A DNA stretch of 64,000 bases from UBA5314 sp964635975 (GTDB lineage Bacteria > Bacillota > Syntrophomonadia > Syntrophomonadales > Syntrophomonadaceae), in the NCBI GenBank assembly GCA_964635975.1, contig CAZWPO010000002.1:1-64000 (forward strand), written 5' to 3'. The notes below the pieces were generated by a model. It was not told the origin of the DNA. It saw only the letters and a list, made by a program, of their open reading frames with translations, and made no database searches. Position 1 is the stretch's first letter; each line of letters starts with the position of its first letter. Positions 43,345 through 52,857 of the stretch are shown piece after piece. Both the position numbers and the translations under genes were made by a program.

Positions 43345-45036
43345 CTATTTGCCAGTCGGATGGTAGTGCGTGTGCAGAAGCTCATGAGATTTGTGTCCCA
43401 GGGGCTCGTGCAGGAAGTCTTCATAAAGCAGGGTGACTTCAGGATTTTCATGAGACTTACGAATTGGAAGTCCAGCATCCTCATCGTATATTGCTTCGAT
43501 TCTTTCGACCTTTTTAGCTATTGTCGAAGGAATTGGCTGTCCACCGCCGCCTATACATCCGCCTGGGCAGCACATTACTTCGATGAAGTGATAGGGAGAA
43601 GTGCCAGCCTTTATCTCGTCCATCAGTTTGCGTGCCTGGCCGAGTGAGTTAGCGACCGCGACTTTGACTTTGGTTCCAGCCAGGTCAACTTCAGCTTCCT
43701 TCATTCCGGTGAAGCCGCGTACCATTTCAAAATTAACATTATCCAGCTTATTGCCGGTTACAACTTCATATACAGTTCTGAGAGCTGCTTCCATAACGCC
43801 GCCAGATGCTCCGAATATAACTGCTGCGCCGGTATAGGCACCAAGCAATGAATCGAACTGACCAGGTTCCAACATGTCCCAATCGGGGCCGCCGATGCGG
43901 AACAATTTGCCGATTTCCCTGGTGGTAAGAACCAGATCAACGTCTCTGTATCCGCTGGAATTCATTTCTGGGCGCTGAGCTTCGAATTTTTTAGCGGTAC
44001 AGGGCATTATGGAAACCGAGTAGACTTTTGAAGGATCAACGCCTGCTTTTTCCGCCCAGTAAGTTTTAGCGAGGGCGCCAAACATCTGCTGGGGGGATTT
44101 ACAGCTTGATAAATGGTCTAATTGATCCGGATAGAATGTCTCAATAAAGTTGATCCAGCCGGGGCTGCAAGAGGTCATCATAGGAAGGGTACCGCCTTCT
44201 TTGAGGCGTTTTAGCAGCTCGTTTCCTTCTTCGATGATGGTCAGGTCAGCGGTAAAATTGGTGTGGAAAACCTTGTCGAATCCCAGGCTGCGCAGGCCGG
44301 AAACAAACTTGAGCATATCCAGGGATCCGGTATTCATACCCAATTCCTCTGCTACTGCTACGCGGACCGCAGGGGCAATCTGTGTTACAACTATCTTGTC
44401 AGGATCGGCTACAGCAGCCAGGAAAGCTGCCATTTCTTCGTTTTCTACAATGGCGCCGACCGGGCATACGAGTGCACATTGGCCGCACATTACACATTTG
44501 GTTTCAATAAGGAGTTTGGCATCAACAGTGCGAGGCACGCCGTTTACTATCTCCAGAGCGCCGACCGTTTGGATATCATTGCACATTTCGACACAGCGTC
44601 CGCATAGCGTGCATTTGGAAGGGTCGCGGACCAGCGAGGGGGTGGAAACATCTTTCGGCTGCATGAAGGGTTTGTTCTCTACGTCTCTAATAATGAGGGT
44701 TTCGGCCAGAGTCTGCAATTCGCAATTCTGGTTGCGCGCGCAGTTCAAGCAATCTTGAGGATGGAACTTGAGGATCTGCTTCAAGCTGTCAGTCTTTGCT
44801 TTAATAGCTGCAGGACTGTTGGTCGTTACAACCATTCCAGCAGCAACTTCGGTTCCGCAAGCAGTCTTAAGCTCCCCGTTGATTTCCACTGTGCACACCT
44901 TGCAGTTGTCTTTAACTTTAAGGTCGGGATGACTGCACAGCGACGGCAGGACAAAACCAGCCGCGGCACAGGCTTTCATTACGGTTGCACCCTCTGGGAC
45001 GGCAACCTCAAAGCCGTTTACTTTGATACTTACCAT
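43345..45036 (-). CDS. hydA: NAD-linked [FeFe] hydrogenase catalytic subunit
   Basis: 563 residues. N-terminal [2Fe-2S] domain (Cys34, 45, 48, 60), a His-Cys3 [4Fe-4S] site (His92, Cys96/99/105), two [4Fe-4S] ferredoxin motifs (about 142-152, 181-191), then the H-cluster: TSCSPGW (Cys290), MPCTAKKFE and EVMCCPGGCIGGGGQP. It makes or takes up hydrogen, and the TSCSPGW variant is typical of electron-bifurcating HydABC enzymes. The HydB and HydC partners are absent here. The protein ends in a His-rich tail (HTHYHPTGK). A good sigma-A-like promoter lies at 45083-45111. Confidence 0.92.
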   Translation of the reverse strand: MVSIKVNGFEVAVPEGATVMKACAAAGFVLPSLCSHPDLKVKDNCKVCTVEINGELKTACGTEVAAGMVVTTNSPAAIKAKTDSLKQILKFHPQDCLNCARNQNCELQTLAETLIIRDVENKPFMQPKDVSTPSLVRDPSKCTLCGRCVEMCNDIQTVGALEIVNGVPRTVDAKLLIETKCVMCGQCALVCPVGAIVENEEMAAFLAAVADPDKIVVTQIAPAVRVAVAEELGMNTGSLDMLKFVSGLRSLGFDKVFHTNFTADLTIIEEGNELLKRLKEGGTLPMMTSCSPGWINFIETFYPDQLDHLSSCKSPQQMFGALAKTYWAEKAGVDPSKVYSVSIMPCTAKKFEAQRPEMNSSGYRDVDLVLTTREIGKLFRIGGPDWDMLEPGQFDSLLGAYTGAAVIFGASGGVMEAALRTVYEVVTGNKLDNVNFEMVRGFTGMKEAEVDLAGTKVKVAVANSLGQARKLMDEIKAGTSPYHFIEVMCCPGGCIGGGGQPIPSTIAKKVERIEAIYDEDAGLPIRKSHENPEVTLLYEDFLHEPLGHKSHELLHTHYHPTGK

Positions 45037-45082
45037 ACTCTTACTCCTCTCCCGCTCAAAACTTTTTTAGGCTCCTTAGATT

Positions 45083-45111
45083 AGTCTAATTACCAAAAAA
45101 ACTAGTGTCAA
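45083..45111 (-). promoter_or_regulatory. Sigma-A-like promoter of hydA
   Basis: On the minus strand TTGACA (perfect), 17-nt spacer, TAGACT (4 of 6). The start codon follows about 47 nt downstream of the -10. Confidence 0.55.
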
Positions 45112-45235
45112 GTAGTAGATTTTTAGGAATCGTTAAAGGGTCCCAATAGTCAAGGATGAGCTGGAGCTATTGAGTTAGAAAGGCTTATTTTGGTATTCAT
45201 CTGCAGCAATTATTTTGCTAATGATGATCTGACAA

Positions 45236-46930
45236 TTATCCCTTACCTCCCCGACGTTTGCGACGAGGTATCATCTGTGGGTGGCGTAGGACTCTGGGCG
45301 TATTTTGAATAGCTCTTATCGAATTAAGAAGCAGACCCAAAGAAATCCCACTTAAAAGCAGACAGTATTTTGCCAGCAGCACTTCCTGGTTTACCTTGAG
45401 ATAGGCAGAGGTAAATAGCGTAAATCCAAATACCAGTGCCCAGGCGATTGCTCTTCCGGCCCTCGTGTTGTTTTGAATTGCTTCAGGTATTTCCGGTATA
45501 GATACTTTTAAGGATAGATCGCCCAGATCAGCTTTCCTGAGCACCTTTTCGGCAAGCGGGGGGATTTCGATCAGAGATGTCGAAAATATTTTGCCTTTTT
45601 CTTTGATGATCTTCAATATGCTATCCTGTTTTGGGGCTATCTGATCTATATATGGCCTGGCTACGTCCAGGAAACTTATTTCAGGATAGATGTTTACACA
45701 TATTCCGTATAGTGTTCCCAGAGCCCGCCCTAAAAACGTAAAATTAGCCGGCACCTGAAAAGGCTGCTCGTATAAAAGGGACTCCAGGTCTTCGAGTATG
45801 GCATTTATATCGGTCTGTGAAAGCTCTTTAGTGTTGCCCAGGGTCTGTTCCAGGAAAAGGCTTACCGCCCGAACGATTACATGTTCGTCAGCATCATAAC
45901 GAATGAAACCGATAAGCTTCAGGTATTCCACCACTTTCTGAAAGTCGCGATTGACCATGGCGAATACCATGTCAATAAGTGTATCTCGCAGATCCGGTGG
46001 GATCTGTCCTACCATGCCAAAGTCGATCATTATCAACTTACCCTGGGGACTCACAAATAGATTCCCGGGGTGAGGATCGGCATGAAAAAATCCGTCTATA
46101 AGGACCTGTTTTACATATACCTGCAGCAGCTTGGCTGCCAGGGCCTGCCGGTCGATTGCGAGCCTTGACATTTCATCCAGATTGGTAACTTTTATGCCAT
46201 CGATATACTCCATGGTGAGGACCCTGCGGGTAGTATATTGCCAGTAGATGCGAGGGATGATCAGATCATCATCATCTGCATTGTTGCCGGCTATTTTTTC
46301 GGCATTTTTCCCTTCCTGCTGGTAATTGAGCTCATCCCAAAGAGTACTTGAGAATTCTTTATATATCGCGTCAAGATCAATAAATCGCTCCCAGTCTGTC
46401 AATTTTTTAACCACCTGTATTACCCGGCCCACTGCTTTTAGATCAATGGAAACCAGATCCTCGATACCTGGTCTTTGAATCTTAATGGCCACTGTTTCGC
46501 CTGAGGACAGCTTTCCCAGATGCACCTGCCCCAAAGATGCCGAAGCAAGGGGCTCGTCTGATATGCTTGCGAATACATTAGCCAGCGGCTGCGCGAATTC
46601 TTGTTCAGCCAGACTTTTCAAATCCTCAAACGGCACTGCTTGCACTTCATCCTGGAGCGAGCTCAGTTCTTCAATACTGGCCTGGGGGAGAATGTCTACC
46701 CTGGTGCTGAAAAACTGGCCCAGCTTGATCAAAAGTCCACCCAGATCGACTGCTGTTTCCCTAAAATTCCTGGCCTGGGTGCGAGCTAGTTCGGCTCTGG
46801 CTTCCTCCACCCAGGTCTGGGAGTGCCACAGCCTTTTATATTTTAATGAATAGAAAGCCCAAAAAATACTTAAGAACAGCCTGATGACTGTCCAGAAGCG
46901 TTTAAAACCATGCCATGATCGCTTGCTCAT
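45236..46930 (-). CDS. ABC1/AarF/UbiB family protein kinase-like
   Basis: About 564 residues from ATG 46930 (AGGG 8 nt upstream; an earlier ATG at 46945 covers that site). The UbiB signatures are visible: LGGLLIKLGQFFSTR (KxGQ), the Ala-rich loop ASASLGQVH, VAIKIQRPG, FFHADPHPGNLF and MIDFGMVG. Two membrane helices end the protein (about 510-555). UbiB-like ATPases act on isoprenoid lipid or quinone metabolism. A strict anaerobe of this group may use it for menaquinone or lipid handling. Confidence 0.88.
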   Translation of the reverse strand: MSKRSWHGFKRFWTVIRLFLSIFWAFYSLKYKRLWHSQTWVEEARAELARTQARNFRETAVDLGGLLIKLGQFFSTRVDILPQASIEELSSLQDEVQAVPFEDLKSLAEQEFAQPLANVFASISDEPLASASLGQVHLGKLSSGETVAIKIQRPGIEDLVSIDLKAVGRVIQVVKKLTDWERFIDLDAIYKEFSSTLWDELNYQQEGKNAEKIAGNNADDDDLIIPRIYWQYTTRRVLTMEYIDGIKVTNLDEMSRLAIDRQALAAKLLQVYVKQVLIDGFFHADPHPGNLFVSPQGKLIMIDFGMVGQIPPDLRDTLIDMVFAMVNRDFQKVVEYLKLIGFIRYDADEHVIVRAVSLFLEQTLGNTKELSQTDINAILEDLESLLYEQPFQVPANFTFLGRALGTLYGICVNIYPEISFLDVARPYIDQIAPKQDSILKIIKEKGKIFSTSLIEIPPLAEKVLRKADLGDLSLKVSIPEIPEAIQNNTRAGRAIAWALVFGFTLFTSAYLKVNQEVLLAKYCLLLSGISLGLLLNSIRAIQNTPRVLRHPQMIPRRKRRGGKG

Positions 46931-47046
46931 AGAATTTTCCCTCATTTATATAAGCTGCACTAATTATAACAGAGAAATCAATTGATACCAAAGATAGCAG
47001 GGATACAGCCGCATTAATGAGCGAACCGGAATGGTATGTAAAATAG

Positions 47047-47070
47047 ATGGCCCGGCATCGACCGGGCCAT
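47047..47070 (-). terminator. Stem-loop ending the ATP-grasp/DUF350 operon
   Basis: ATGGCCCGG/CCGGGCCAT, a perfect 9-bp stem with a 6-nt loop, 31 nt after the last gene. The following minus-strand sequence is only moderately T-rich. Confidence 0.6.
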
Positions 47071-47100
47071 ATCTGAATAATGATTTGCTGCTTGACAGGT

Positions 47101-47727
47101 CTACTTGGGATTGATGATTCCCACCAGTTGATTAAAGTCACCAAGTCCCGAGAATTGAAGTTCAAAGAAATTCTCGCCGGTACTGGCCGGGGGGAAGCGA
47201 TCGTAGTATTCTTTGCTGACTTCTGCCATAATCTTTTTGCCTCCCGCATCCATCAGGAAGTAGTAGCGAAAGTCATCGGATTTTATCCGCTGTTTGAGAG
47301 TAGCTCTAGTAGTGAATGAGACCGGTTGGTTTTCTTTTTGAGCTTCAGAAAGGCTTGGATAAACAGATAGGACCTCATAAGCACTGCTGGCATACTCTAT
47401 GTTAAGCTTTAGTTTATCAAAGCTCGGTTTGGCTCGATAAGTATCAACATAGCCCAGCACCACCCCTACCTGATTTCCGGTTGAAGCCTTCTGGTAGAAT
47501 TCCTGGGAAATCTGTACATAGTAAGGAGATCCGGACATACCTGGCACATCGACCTGCAGATAGAGGCCGTCATCACCCTGTTCTTTGCCGACAACACTAG
47601 CTTGCATCATTTTTATATCGGTAGTATTGTAGATGTATTTTTCTGCGGGCGATAAAATGGCCCATACTCCAAACGCGGCCAATAATAGTAGAATTAATGC
47701 TAAAACAACCTTCCATACTTTACCCAT
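47101..47727 (-). CDS. Unrecognised membrane-anchored 208-aa protein
   Basis: One N-terminal membrane helix (about 5-24) precedes an extracytoplasmic domain of about 180 residues rich in beta strands, with a GNQVGVVLGYVDTYRAKPSFDK stretch split over two strands. No family is recognised. It is the last gene of the operon, 6 nt after the ATP-grasp gene, so it probably works with the modification apparatus at the outer membrane face. Confidence 0.62.
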   Translation of the reverse strand: MGKVWKVVLALILLLLAAFGVWAILSPAEKYIYNTTDIKMMQASVVGKEQGDDGLYLQVDVPGMSGSPYYVQISQEFYQKASTGNQVGVVLGYVDTYRAKPSFDKLKLNIEYASSAYEVLSVYPSLSEAQKENQPVSFTTRATLKQRIKSDDFRYYFLMDAGGKKIMAEVSKEYYDRFPPASTGENFFELQFSGLGDFNQLVGIINPK

Positions 47728-47733
47728 TTAAAC

Positions 47734-50199
47734 TCACTCCTCAATAAAAGTAGGGGCAACCACCGCAAAGCGATCAGTTATCCGGTCTCCCAGCCTGGTA
47801 TAGATGCCTCCAAAATCATTACCGATCAAAAACGCGCCCAGAATTGGATAGGCTGCCAGATAACGTTTATCATAGCTGGTATAAATAGCGGCATCCACTG
47901 GATAAATATCCACCATTTTCTGATATATAAAATTCTCACCGGCCAGAGATTGAATTTCGCTCTTCTTCAAGTTTTTAGAAAAAACTACCCCTTTCCCCTC
48001 TCTCTCCATATAGGGCTTTATTATACATTCCATTTCCGGCCATTCCAGAAAGGTGGGTACTATGTATCTTTTGATAATTTCCTTCTCTTCCGTGGAATAA
48101 AATCCTTCTCCGAGAAGCTGCCACACTATCGCCAGAAAAGCCTTGCTCTGCGTGAGCAGCGCGACAGCCGGATTTATCATAAAAACATCTGTTAATCCTT
48201 TTAACAGGTGTTCGGGTCTATTTTCTGTCGCCCACCAGTCCAACGGATAATAACGGTATAAGCCATCTACGGCTTCGCCATATAGCTTAAGTCCCGGTTC
48301 TGAATATTCGAGTGCTGATACATCACCCAATACGACTCGCTCGACCTCGGGCTTCAGGAAGCGGGCAAGCTGCAGGATATTGGCCCAGTCTTCTTCATAA
48401 GCCGCCATTGCCACCAGGCCCAGCACATTTACTTTATCTTTGCCAGAATCGGCTGCCATCCGAGAGAATTGTTCTCGGACCAGTACTGGCAACCTGGAAT
48501 TGGGGTCAATGGTATTCCTGTGCATACTGTGCATCAAGCGGTTAAGTCCATAGCTTTCCAGCCCGGCAGGCGTGTCGGTATTAAGTTCCAACAATCTCAA
48601 ATGTCCGTCTCGATCGATCGTCCAATCTAAACGAGATATAAATGACAAACACTTGCTCCGGTCATTGACCAGCAGGTGTTCCAAATTTTCAGTCAGCCCC
48701 AATAGCGGAGCAAAAAGATGGTAGTTGCTGCATATCAGATCCCTGGTCTTTACAAAAATTGCGGCCAGACTCTCGCTGGCGTCAACTAGTTCCCGGTATA
48801 TCAGATCTGGCAATATTAGCGCATCCAGGGAGAATGACTCGCATGCACCAGTATAGTTGTTTGTATACGAATGTTCAAAAGCTGCTCTCTCAGCAATCAT
48901 TGTCCATGTTTCACGCCGCTCTTGTTCGCTGGACTGCCATTTATCAATTTTCAGGGGGGGTGGCCCCTGTGCTGTTACACCTACCGGCGTAAACCAAATC
49001 GTGTCATCGTGGCTCAGGTAATCCCCGGACCAGCGCACGCAAGTTCCAGAAAACTCACCACAGGTGAAATATATACCAAAATTGCCAAACGCAACCCGGT
49101 TTTCGTACTCGAAGCCGTTAAAGAAGGGTACCACCCTTCGTTTGATCGGCACAAACTCCTGCATTACATGGGCTTGCTCAGACCTCGTAACATAGTCGAT
49201 AGTTTGCTGCCATTCCTGATCGTTCATCATGGAACCTATGTATACTGTTTCACTATAACGTCCAAAAACTGATTTCAAAACCCATTTTTCACGCTCAGCT
49301 ATAAGCTGTTGTTGGTCAGAAGGGTCAAACATACGTGTATAAGGAATAGTTTGACGGATAGCCCGGGATTCCGGCTCGCTTAAAGATGCGGGCGAGCAAT
49401 TCAAGAGTTCCCATAAATAGGCAAACATGCTCTTGGCCTGCGGTACTATCGAACGCGGGTCGTTGAGCACCATCACCCTGCCATCCGCTATGAGATCTAA
49501 GAGTCTATCATAATCGTTAATCTCATGGGAGAATTCACTGGGATACTGGCGCAATAATATATCGATAGGTTTGCCAAAGGCGCTGCATACACCTGCACGC
49601 ACCCTAAGATTATGGCCCCCTAAGATGCTGCACCGGTATCCTTTTGATTTTAAAAGATCTGCGTATAAAAAAGCCAGATGGCTCTCATCATAATGGTTGG
49701 GGTCGACCAGGATTCCGATCCCGGGCAGTTTTGCTCCATTTCCAAAGTCCTGCCATAGTTTTGTGACACCACCGCTAAAGGCTGCGGAAAAATTCCGGTT
49801 TGGATTTCCTGGTGGATTCATATAGTCAGAGACGATAATTTCTCTTTGAGCACATGGTTTGTCATAGTTGAATTCTGAAAAAAAGATGCCTCCACTGGCA
49901 CGCTCAAAGGCATCATAGCGAACCCAGAAGTAAGGGGGCAGCTGGTTAGGCAGGTCTAGAATTCTCTTTTTGAAAGGGAAATCCGGCAATATCAACTTTT
50001 GCTGCAAGGATAGATCGACAAGATACTGTTTAACGATGCGGTCGACAAGCCTGTATAAGACTTTGGCCGTGTCAAGCATCTCGCCAAAGATCTCCCGGTC
50101 CAGATACTGAGCCTGAGGTGCAAAAATCTCCAGTTCTCTGGAAGAGCTGACCAGGTAGTATTTAAAATTTAAGAATTCGCTCAGTTCTTGCGGCTGCAT
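47734..50199 (-). CDS. Double ATP-grasp protein related to glutathionylspermidine synthase/YgiC
   Basis: About 821 residues. It contains two ATP-grasp modules of the glutathionylspermidine-synthase type. The N-terminal half (about 60-420) has the ATP-binding KWVLKSVFGRYSETVYIG segment; the C-terminal half (about 500-831) has LRLLELNTDTPAGLESYG and IGNDFGGIYTRLGDRITD. Such amidoligases join a carboxylate to an amine through an acyl-phosphate. The DUF350 and small exported-protein neighbours match the yjfL/ygiB-type context of YgiC/YjfC. ATG 50199 (AGGAAAG upstream) is preferred; GTG 50229 would overlap the previous gene. Confidence 0.82.
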   Translation of the reverse strand: MQPQELSEFLNFKYYLVSSSRELEIFAPQAQYLDREIFGEMLDTAKVLYRLVDRIVKQYLVDLSLQQKLILPDFPFKKRILDLPNQLPPYFWVRYDAFERASGGIFFSEFNYDKPCAQREIIVSDYMNPPGNPNRNFSAAFSGGVTKLWQDFGNGAKLPGIGILVDPNHYDESHLAFLYADLLKSKGYRCSILGGHNLRVRAGVCSAFGKPIDILLRQYPSEFSHEINDYDRLLDLIADGRVMVLNDPRSIVPQAKSMFAYLWELLNCSPASLSEPESRAIRQTIPYTRMFDPSDQQQLIAEREKWVLKSVFGRYSETVYIGSMMNDQEWQQTIDYVTRSEQAHVMQEFVPIKRRVVPFFNGFEYENRVAFGNFGIYFTCGEFSGTCVRWSGDYLSHDDTIWFTPVGVTAQGPPPLKIDKWQSSEQERRETWTMIAERAAFEHSYTNNYTGACESFSLDALILPDLIYRELVDASESLAAIFVKTRDLICSNYHLFAPLLGLTENLEHLLVNDRSKCLSFISRLDWTIDRDGHLRLLELNTDTPAGLESYGLNRLMHSMHRNTIDPNSRLPVLVREQFSRMAADSGKDKVNVLGLVAMAAYEEDWANILQLARFLKPEVERVVLGDVSALEYSEPGLKLYGEAVDGLYRYYPLDWWATENRPEHLLKGLTDVFMINPAVALLTQSKAFLAIVWQLLGEGFYSTEEKEIIKRYIVPTFLEWPEMECIIKPYMEREGKGVVFSKNLKKSEIQSLAGENFIYQKMVDIYPVDAAIYTSYDKRYLAAYPILGAFLIGNDFGGIYTRLGDRITDRFAVVAPTFIEE

Positions 50200-50215
50200 C
50201 TTTATGACTTCTTTC

Positions 50216-50602
50216 CTAGCCTGCGGCACTGCCTTTGGATATATGATAGCCTCCCACTGAAGATGTCTTTTTTGAACCGGCGCTAGCCCAGGTGGTACTG
50301 CGGGTACCCGATGAACCTGTGTATATCCAGGGCCGGTAATAGTAACCGCTGCCCGGGCTGTAATTGCCGTAGCCCTCTTCTTCTTCCTGCCACTCCCGTT
50401 CGGCGGCAGTTCCCTCTTTTTCCTTTTCCAGGACCGTTTTTGAACTCATAGCACCGGAAGCCAGTGTATCAGGCATCAGGCCAAAATTTGACAGTGCCAG
50501 TGCAACTGCAAAACTCAAAGCCATTGCTTTGTTTTTGGACAACAGGCTTATGAGCTGGTTTTTCTCTTCTTGAGTCTCATTTTCTTCTTTTTTTACTAAC
50601 AT
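50216..50602 (-). CDS. Small exported Gly/Ser/Tyr-rich protein
   Basis: 128 residues. A cytosolic polar N-terminus, one membrane helix or signal anchor (about 28-46, AMALSFAVALALSNFGLM), an acidic stretch (EREWQEEEEGYGNY), then Gly/Ser/Tyr-rich low-complexity sequence ending SVGGYHISKGSAAG. GGGGGG precedes ATG. By position (next to a YgiC-like ATP-grasp) and composition it resembles YgiB/DUF1190 proteins and is the best candidate substrate of the amidoligase. No homologue can be named with certainty. Confidence 0.65.
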   Translation of the reverse strand: MLVKKEENETQEEKNQLISLLSKNKAMALSFAVALALSNFGLMPDTLASGAMSSKTVLEKEKEGTAAEREWQEEEEGYGNYSPGSGYYYRPWIYTGSSGTRSTTWASAGSKKTSSVGGYHISKGSAAG

Positions 50603-50640
50603 TGGTATCCCCCCAACAAGACGGTATTAGCTGCTCTGTG

Positions 50641-51300
50641 TTATTTGAATAGCAGTGGATGCAGATGCCTCAGCTCGACTGTGATTCCCTGACTTCTTAG
50701 ATACTCCAGGTAAGCGTTGGTATCATCTCTTAGCTCACCGCGGTGATAAAACATTACATGAGAAAAGCCAAGCACCTGCAGCATATCAATTCCGGGTAAA
50801 TCATCGGCAGTGATCTCATACTGGTTATTGAATCTATCTAGTAAAGTCTTTTTGGACAGACTTTTCCTGAATCGGTGGCAATCCAGAATAAAAACATAGC
50901 CTCCTGGCTTACACGGCTCGAGTGCCTCCCCGTACCCGACCAGAGCATTTACATAGGGTTCTCCTCCGATCAGGCCGTTGGGATGGAGCGGGCTGGAATA
51001 AACTAATACCGGCTTTTTATTCAAATGCGTCTGTACCAGGTATGCAAGGCGCATCCCTGCAACCGCGGGTATATCAAATATTACCAGCTGTTGTGCTGTC
51101 ATTGTTTGCAGCTCGGGAGCAAGCTGCCTGAATAGACGGCTCTTCTGTTTATTGACAGGCTTAAGCACAAATTCGGGATAGTGCTGCAGTGAAACAAAGT
51201 TGCTCTTGCGGATAAAACACTCGAAGGGCCCCGCGCCCTGCGCCCATCGTCTATATAATTCCCGGCAGTCCACCGCCTGCAGTGTCTTTGTATCAGACAT
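50641..51300 (-). CDS. Unrecognised 219-aa protein in the ATP-grasp operon
   Basis: Soluble, with no signal peptide. The pattern SSPLHPNGLIGGEPYVNALV and GYVFILDCHRFRK (alternating strands and helices) suggests an alpha/beta fold, and several Cys and His are present. The family is not recognised. Its ATG directly follows the stop of the 58-aa gene (no spacer), so the two are coupled. It belongs to the DUF350/ATP-grasp operon. Confidence 0.62.
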   Translation of the reverse strand: MSDTKTLQAVDCRELYRRWAQGAGPFECFIRKSNFVSLQHYPEFVLKPVNKQKSRLFRQLAPELQTMTAQQLVIFDIPAVAGMRLAYLVQTHLNKKPVLVYSSPLHPNGLIGGEPYVNALVGYGEALEPCKPGGYVFILDCHRFRKSLSKKTLLDRFNNQYEITADDLPGIDMLQVLGFSHVMFYHRGELRDDTNAYLEYLRSQGITVELRHLHPLLFK

Positions 51301-51477
51301 CTAAGTGCTGCTCTCCACTAAACAAAAAACCCGATTAAGATTTATATATTGTTGATTACCTTCACTATCACGGATTATCGCCACACCATTTTCAAATCGT
51401 TGGATATGGCCATCCAAAACATAATTGGTGTTCTGTCGATTCCAATCGTCAATTGTAGCATAGATATAGATTTTCAT
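51301..51477 (-). CDS. Small 58-aa protein between DUF350 and the 219-aa protein
   Basis: ATG 51477 has AGGAG 8 nt upstream, and the frame runs to TAG 51301-51303, adjacent to the next ATG. The product (MKIYIYATIDDWNRQNTNYV start, ending in RVFCLVESST) has a small beta-barrel-like pattern reminiscent of Hfq/SH3-like folds, though no family is recognised. It lies within the operon with 12 nt to the DUF350 stop. Confidence 0.6.
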   Translation of the reverse strand: MKIYIYATIDDWNRQNTNYVLDGHIQRFENGVAIIRDSEGNQQYINLNRVFCLVESST

Positions 51478-51489
51478 TTTGGCTTCTCC

Positions 51490-52035
51490 TTAGCTGATGC
51501 TGGCGCCCACGATGAATGAGATAGCCAGAAAAGATGCAAAAACAATGGCTCCGACGGCGCGATTATCTTTCTTGAGTTCATCATCAGTTCTGAACTGCGG
51601 TGTGACCAGGTCAAAAACCAGCCACCCGATCAGCATGCCAGCTACCCCAATAGCCCCCCAAAGCAACACCCCGGTAAAACTGCTGTTGGATAAGATGGCA
51701 AAGCGAAGGACATTAGCCAGACCCAGGACCAGTCCGCCCGTGGCAAGGCTCACTGCCACATTTCCTTTTTGGATCTCGTGGAGGTCGTTGTACCCGGTTA
51801 TCAGAGAGAAGACCAATGCACCGCATATAATTACCAGAAGCCCGGTCAAGTAACAGACTCCAGTGGCGGCATAAGCATTCATGCCTGAAAAACTGGTTAC
51901 GATTCCAACAATACTCAATAAACTCAACCCCTTTTGGAGAATAACTATAAATATTATAGCCATTAATGTAATTACTAAAAAGTGGTTTCCCTGGTTTGTT
52001 TTTTCATCTAGAAGAATATACGCGTTTTGAATCAT
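51490..52035 (-). CDS. DUF350 membrane protein (YjfL-like)
   Basis: 181 residues with six membrane helices in two groups of three, and the conserved GNVAVSLATGGLVLGLANV and DELKKDNRAVGAIVFASF segments of DUF350. It is known as a genomic partner of YgiC/YjfC-type ATP-grasp enzymes, where a membrane transport or scaffold role has been proposed. Starts at ATG 52035 after AAAGGGAA. Position 39 nt downstream of the protease gene puts it in the same operon. Confidence 0.83.
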   Translation of the reverse strand: MIQNAYILLDEKTNQGNHFLVITLMAIIFIVILQKGLSLLSIVGIVTSFSGMNAYAATGVCYLTGLLVIICGALVFSLITGYNDLHEIQKGNVAVSLATGGLVLGLANVLRFAILSNSSFTGVLLWGAIGVAGMLIGWLVFDLVTPQFRTDDELKKDNRAVGAIVFASFLAISFIVGASIS

Positions 52036-52074
52036 TTCCCTTTACCAATTAATTTATCGAACTATATCATGAAT

Positions 52075-52848
52075 TTAATTAGAAGAATAAAAATATTGAT
52101 CAAGACCTTTGAAAGATATGGCCAAAGCCTGACTGCCAGCACCGGTCGATGCGAATACAACACCTACGACCTTACCCTGACTGTTCAACACTGGACTCCC
52201 ACTGTTTCCCGGAGCAATGCTGGCATCGATAATCATTACCGGCTGATCGATGCTGCTCAAGGAACGATACCCCAAGAGCGGTCCCTGCACGGGAATGCTT
52301 TCATAACCAGCAGGATTACCGATGATAGTGAGTATTTCTCCGGGTTCTGGGAGCCGGTTAAAATCACTTTCTAAATAAGGAAGGTCTTTTGCGTTTAAAG
52401 AAACAATAGCTATATCCATACCAGGAAGGGATCTATAATTATTGGTAGTTATAAATCTGCCATCTGGGAAAGTGACGGTCAGTTCCCTGGCATTGTTAAC
52501 AACGTGCTGGTTGCTGACTATCAAACCTTCGCTGTTTATATTAAAGCCAGTTCCTGAATGACGATTAACAGAAATGACGTTCTCGATCACCAGGCTGTCT
52601 ATGACAACTACCGATGGTGTAGATATCCTGACCAGATCCTGCTGGCTAAGGCTGTGGGCTTGTTTTAAAAATGAAGGCATGCCCTTCATCAATATGCTAA
52701 TTTCGGGGAGAGCCAGACCCAAAAAGGCCAGCAGGCATACAAAGGCTACTACTTTTATAAACGGCGTGCTTCGCCTGGGATAGCCTGCTTCATTGGGTTC
52801 GATATTGTCCATCGACGCTTCTTCATGATCTAGATGATTTTCTTTCAT
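52075..52848 (-). CDS. Membrane-anchored trypsin-like serine protease (DegP/HtrA-like, no PDZ)
   Basis: 257 residues. One membrane helix (about 32-52) precedes a S1C-type chymotrypsin fold with the triad His in VSNQHVVN, Asp in GMDIAIVSL and Ser in APGNSGSPV. There is no PDZ domain. It would cleave proteins outside the membrane. Located 9 nt after the DUF362 gene and 39 nt before DUF350, with AGGAGG before its ATG. It may process the operon's exported protein (inference). Confidence 0.85.
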   Translation of the reverse strand: MKENHLDHEEASMDNIEPNEAGYPRRSTPFIKVVAFVCLLAFLGLALPEISILMKGMPSFLKQAHSLSQQDLVRISTPSVVVIDSLVIENVISVNRHSGTGFNINSEGLIVSNQHVVNNARELTVTFPDGRFITTNNYRSLPGMDIAIVSLNAKDLPYLESDFNRLPEPGEILTIIGNPAGYESIPVQGPLLGYRSLSSIDQPVMIIDASIAPGNSGSPVLNSQGKVVGVVFASTGAGSQALAISFKGLDQYFYSSN

Positions 52849-52857
52849 AATGTCCTC

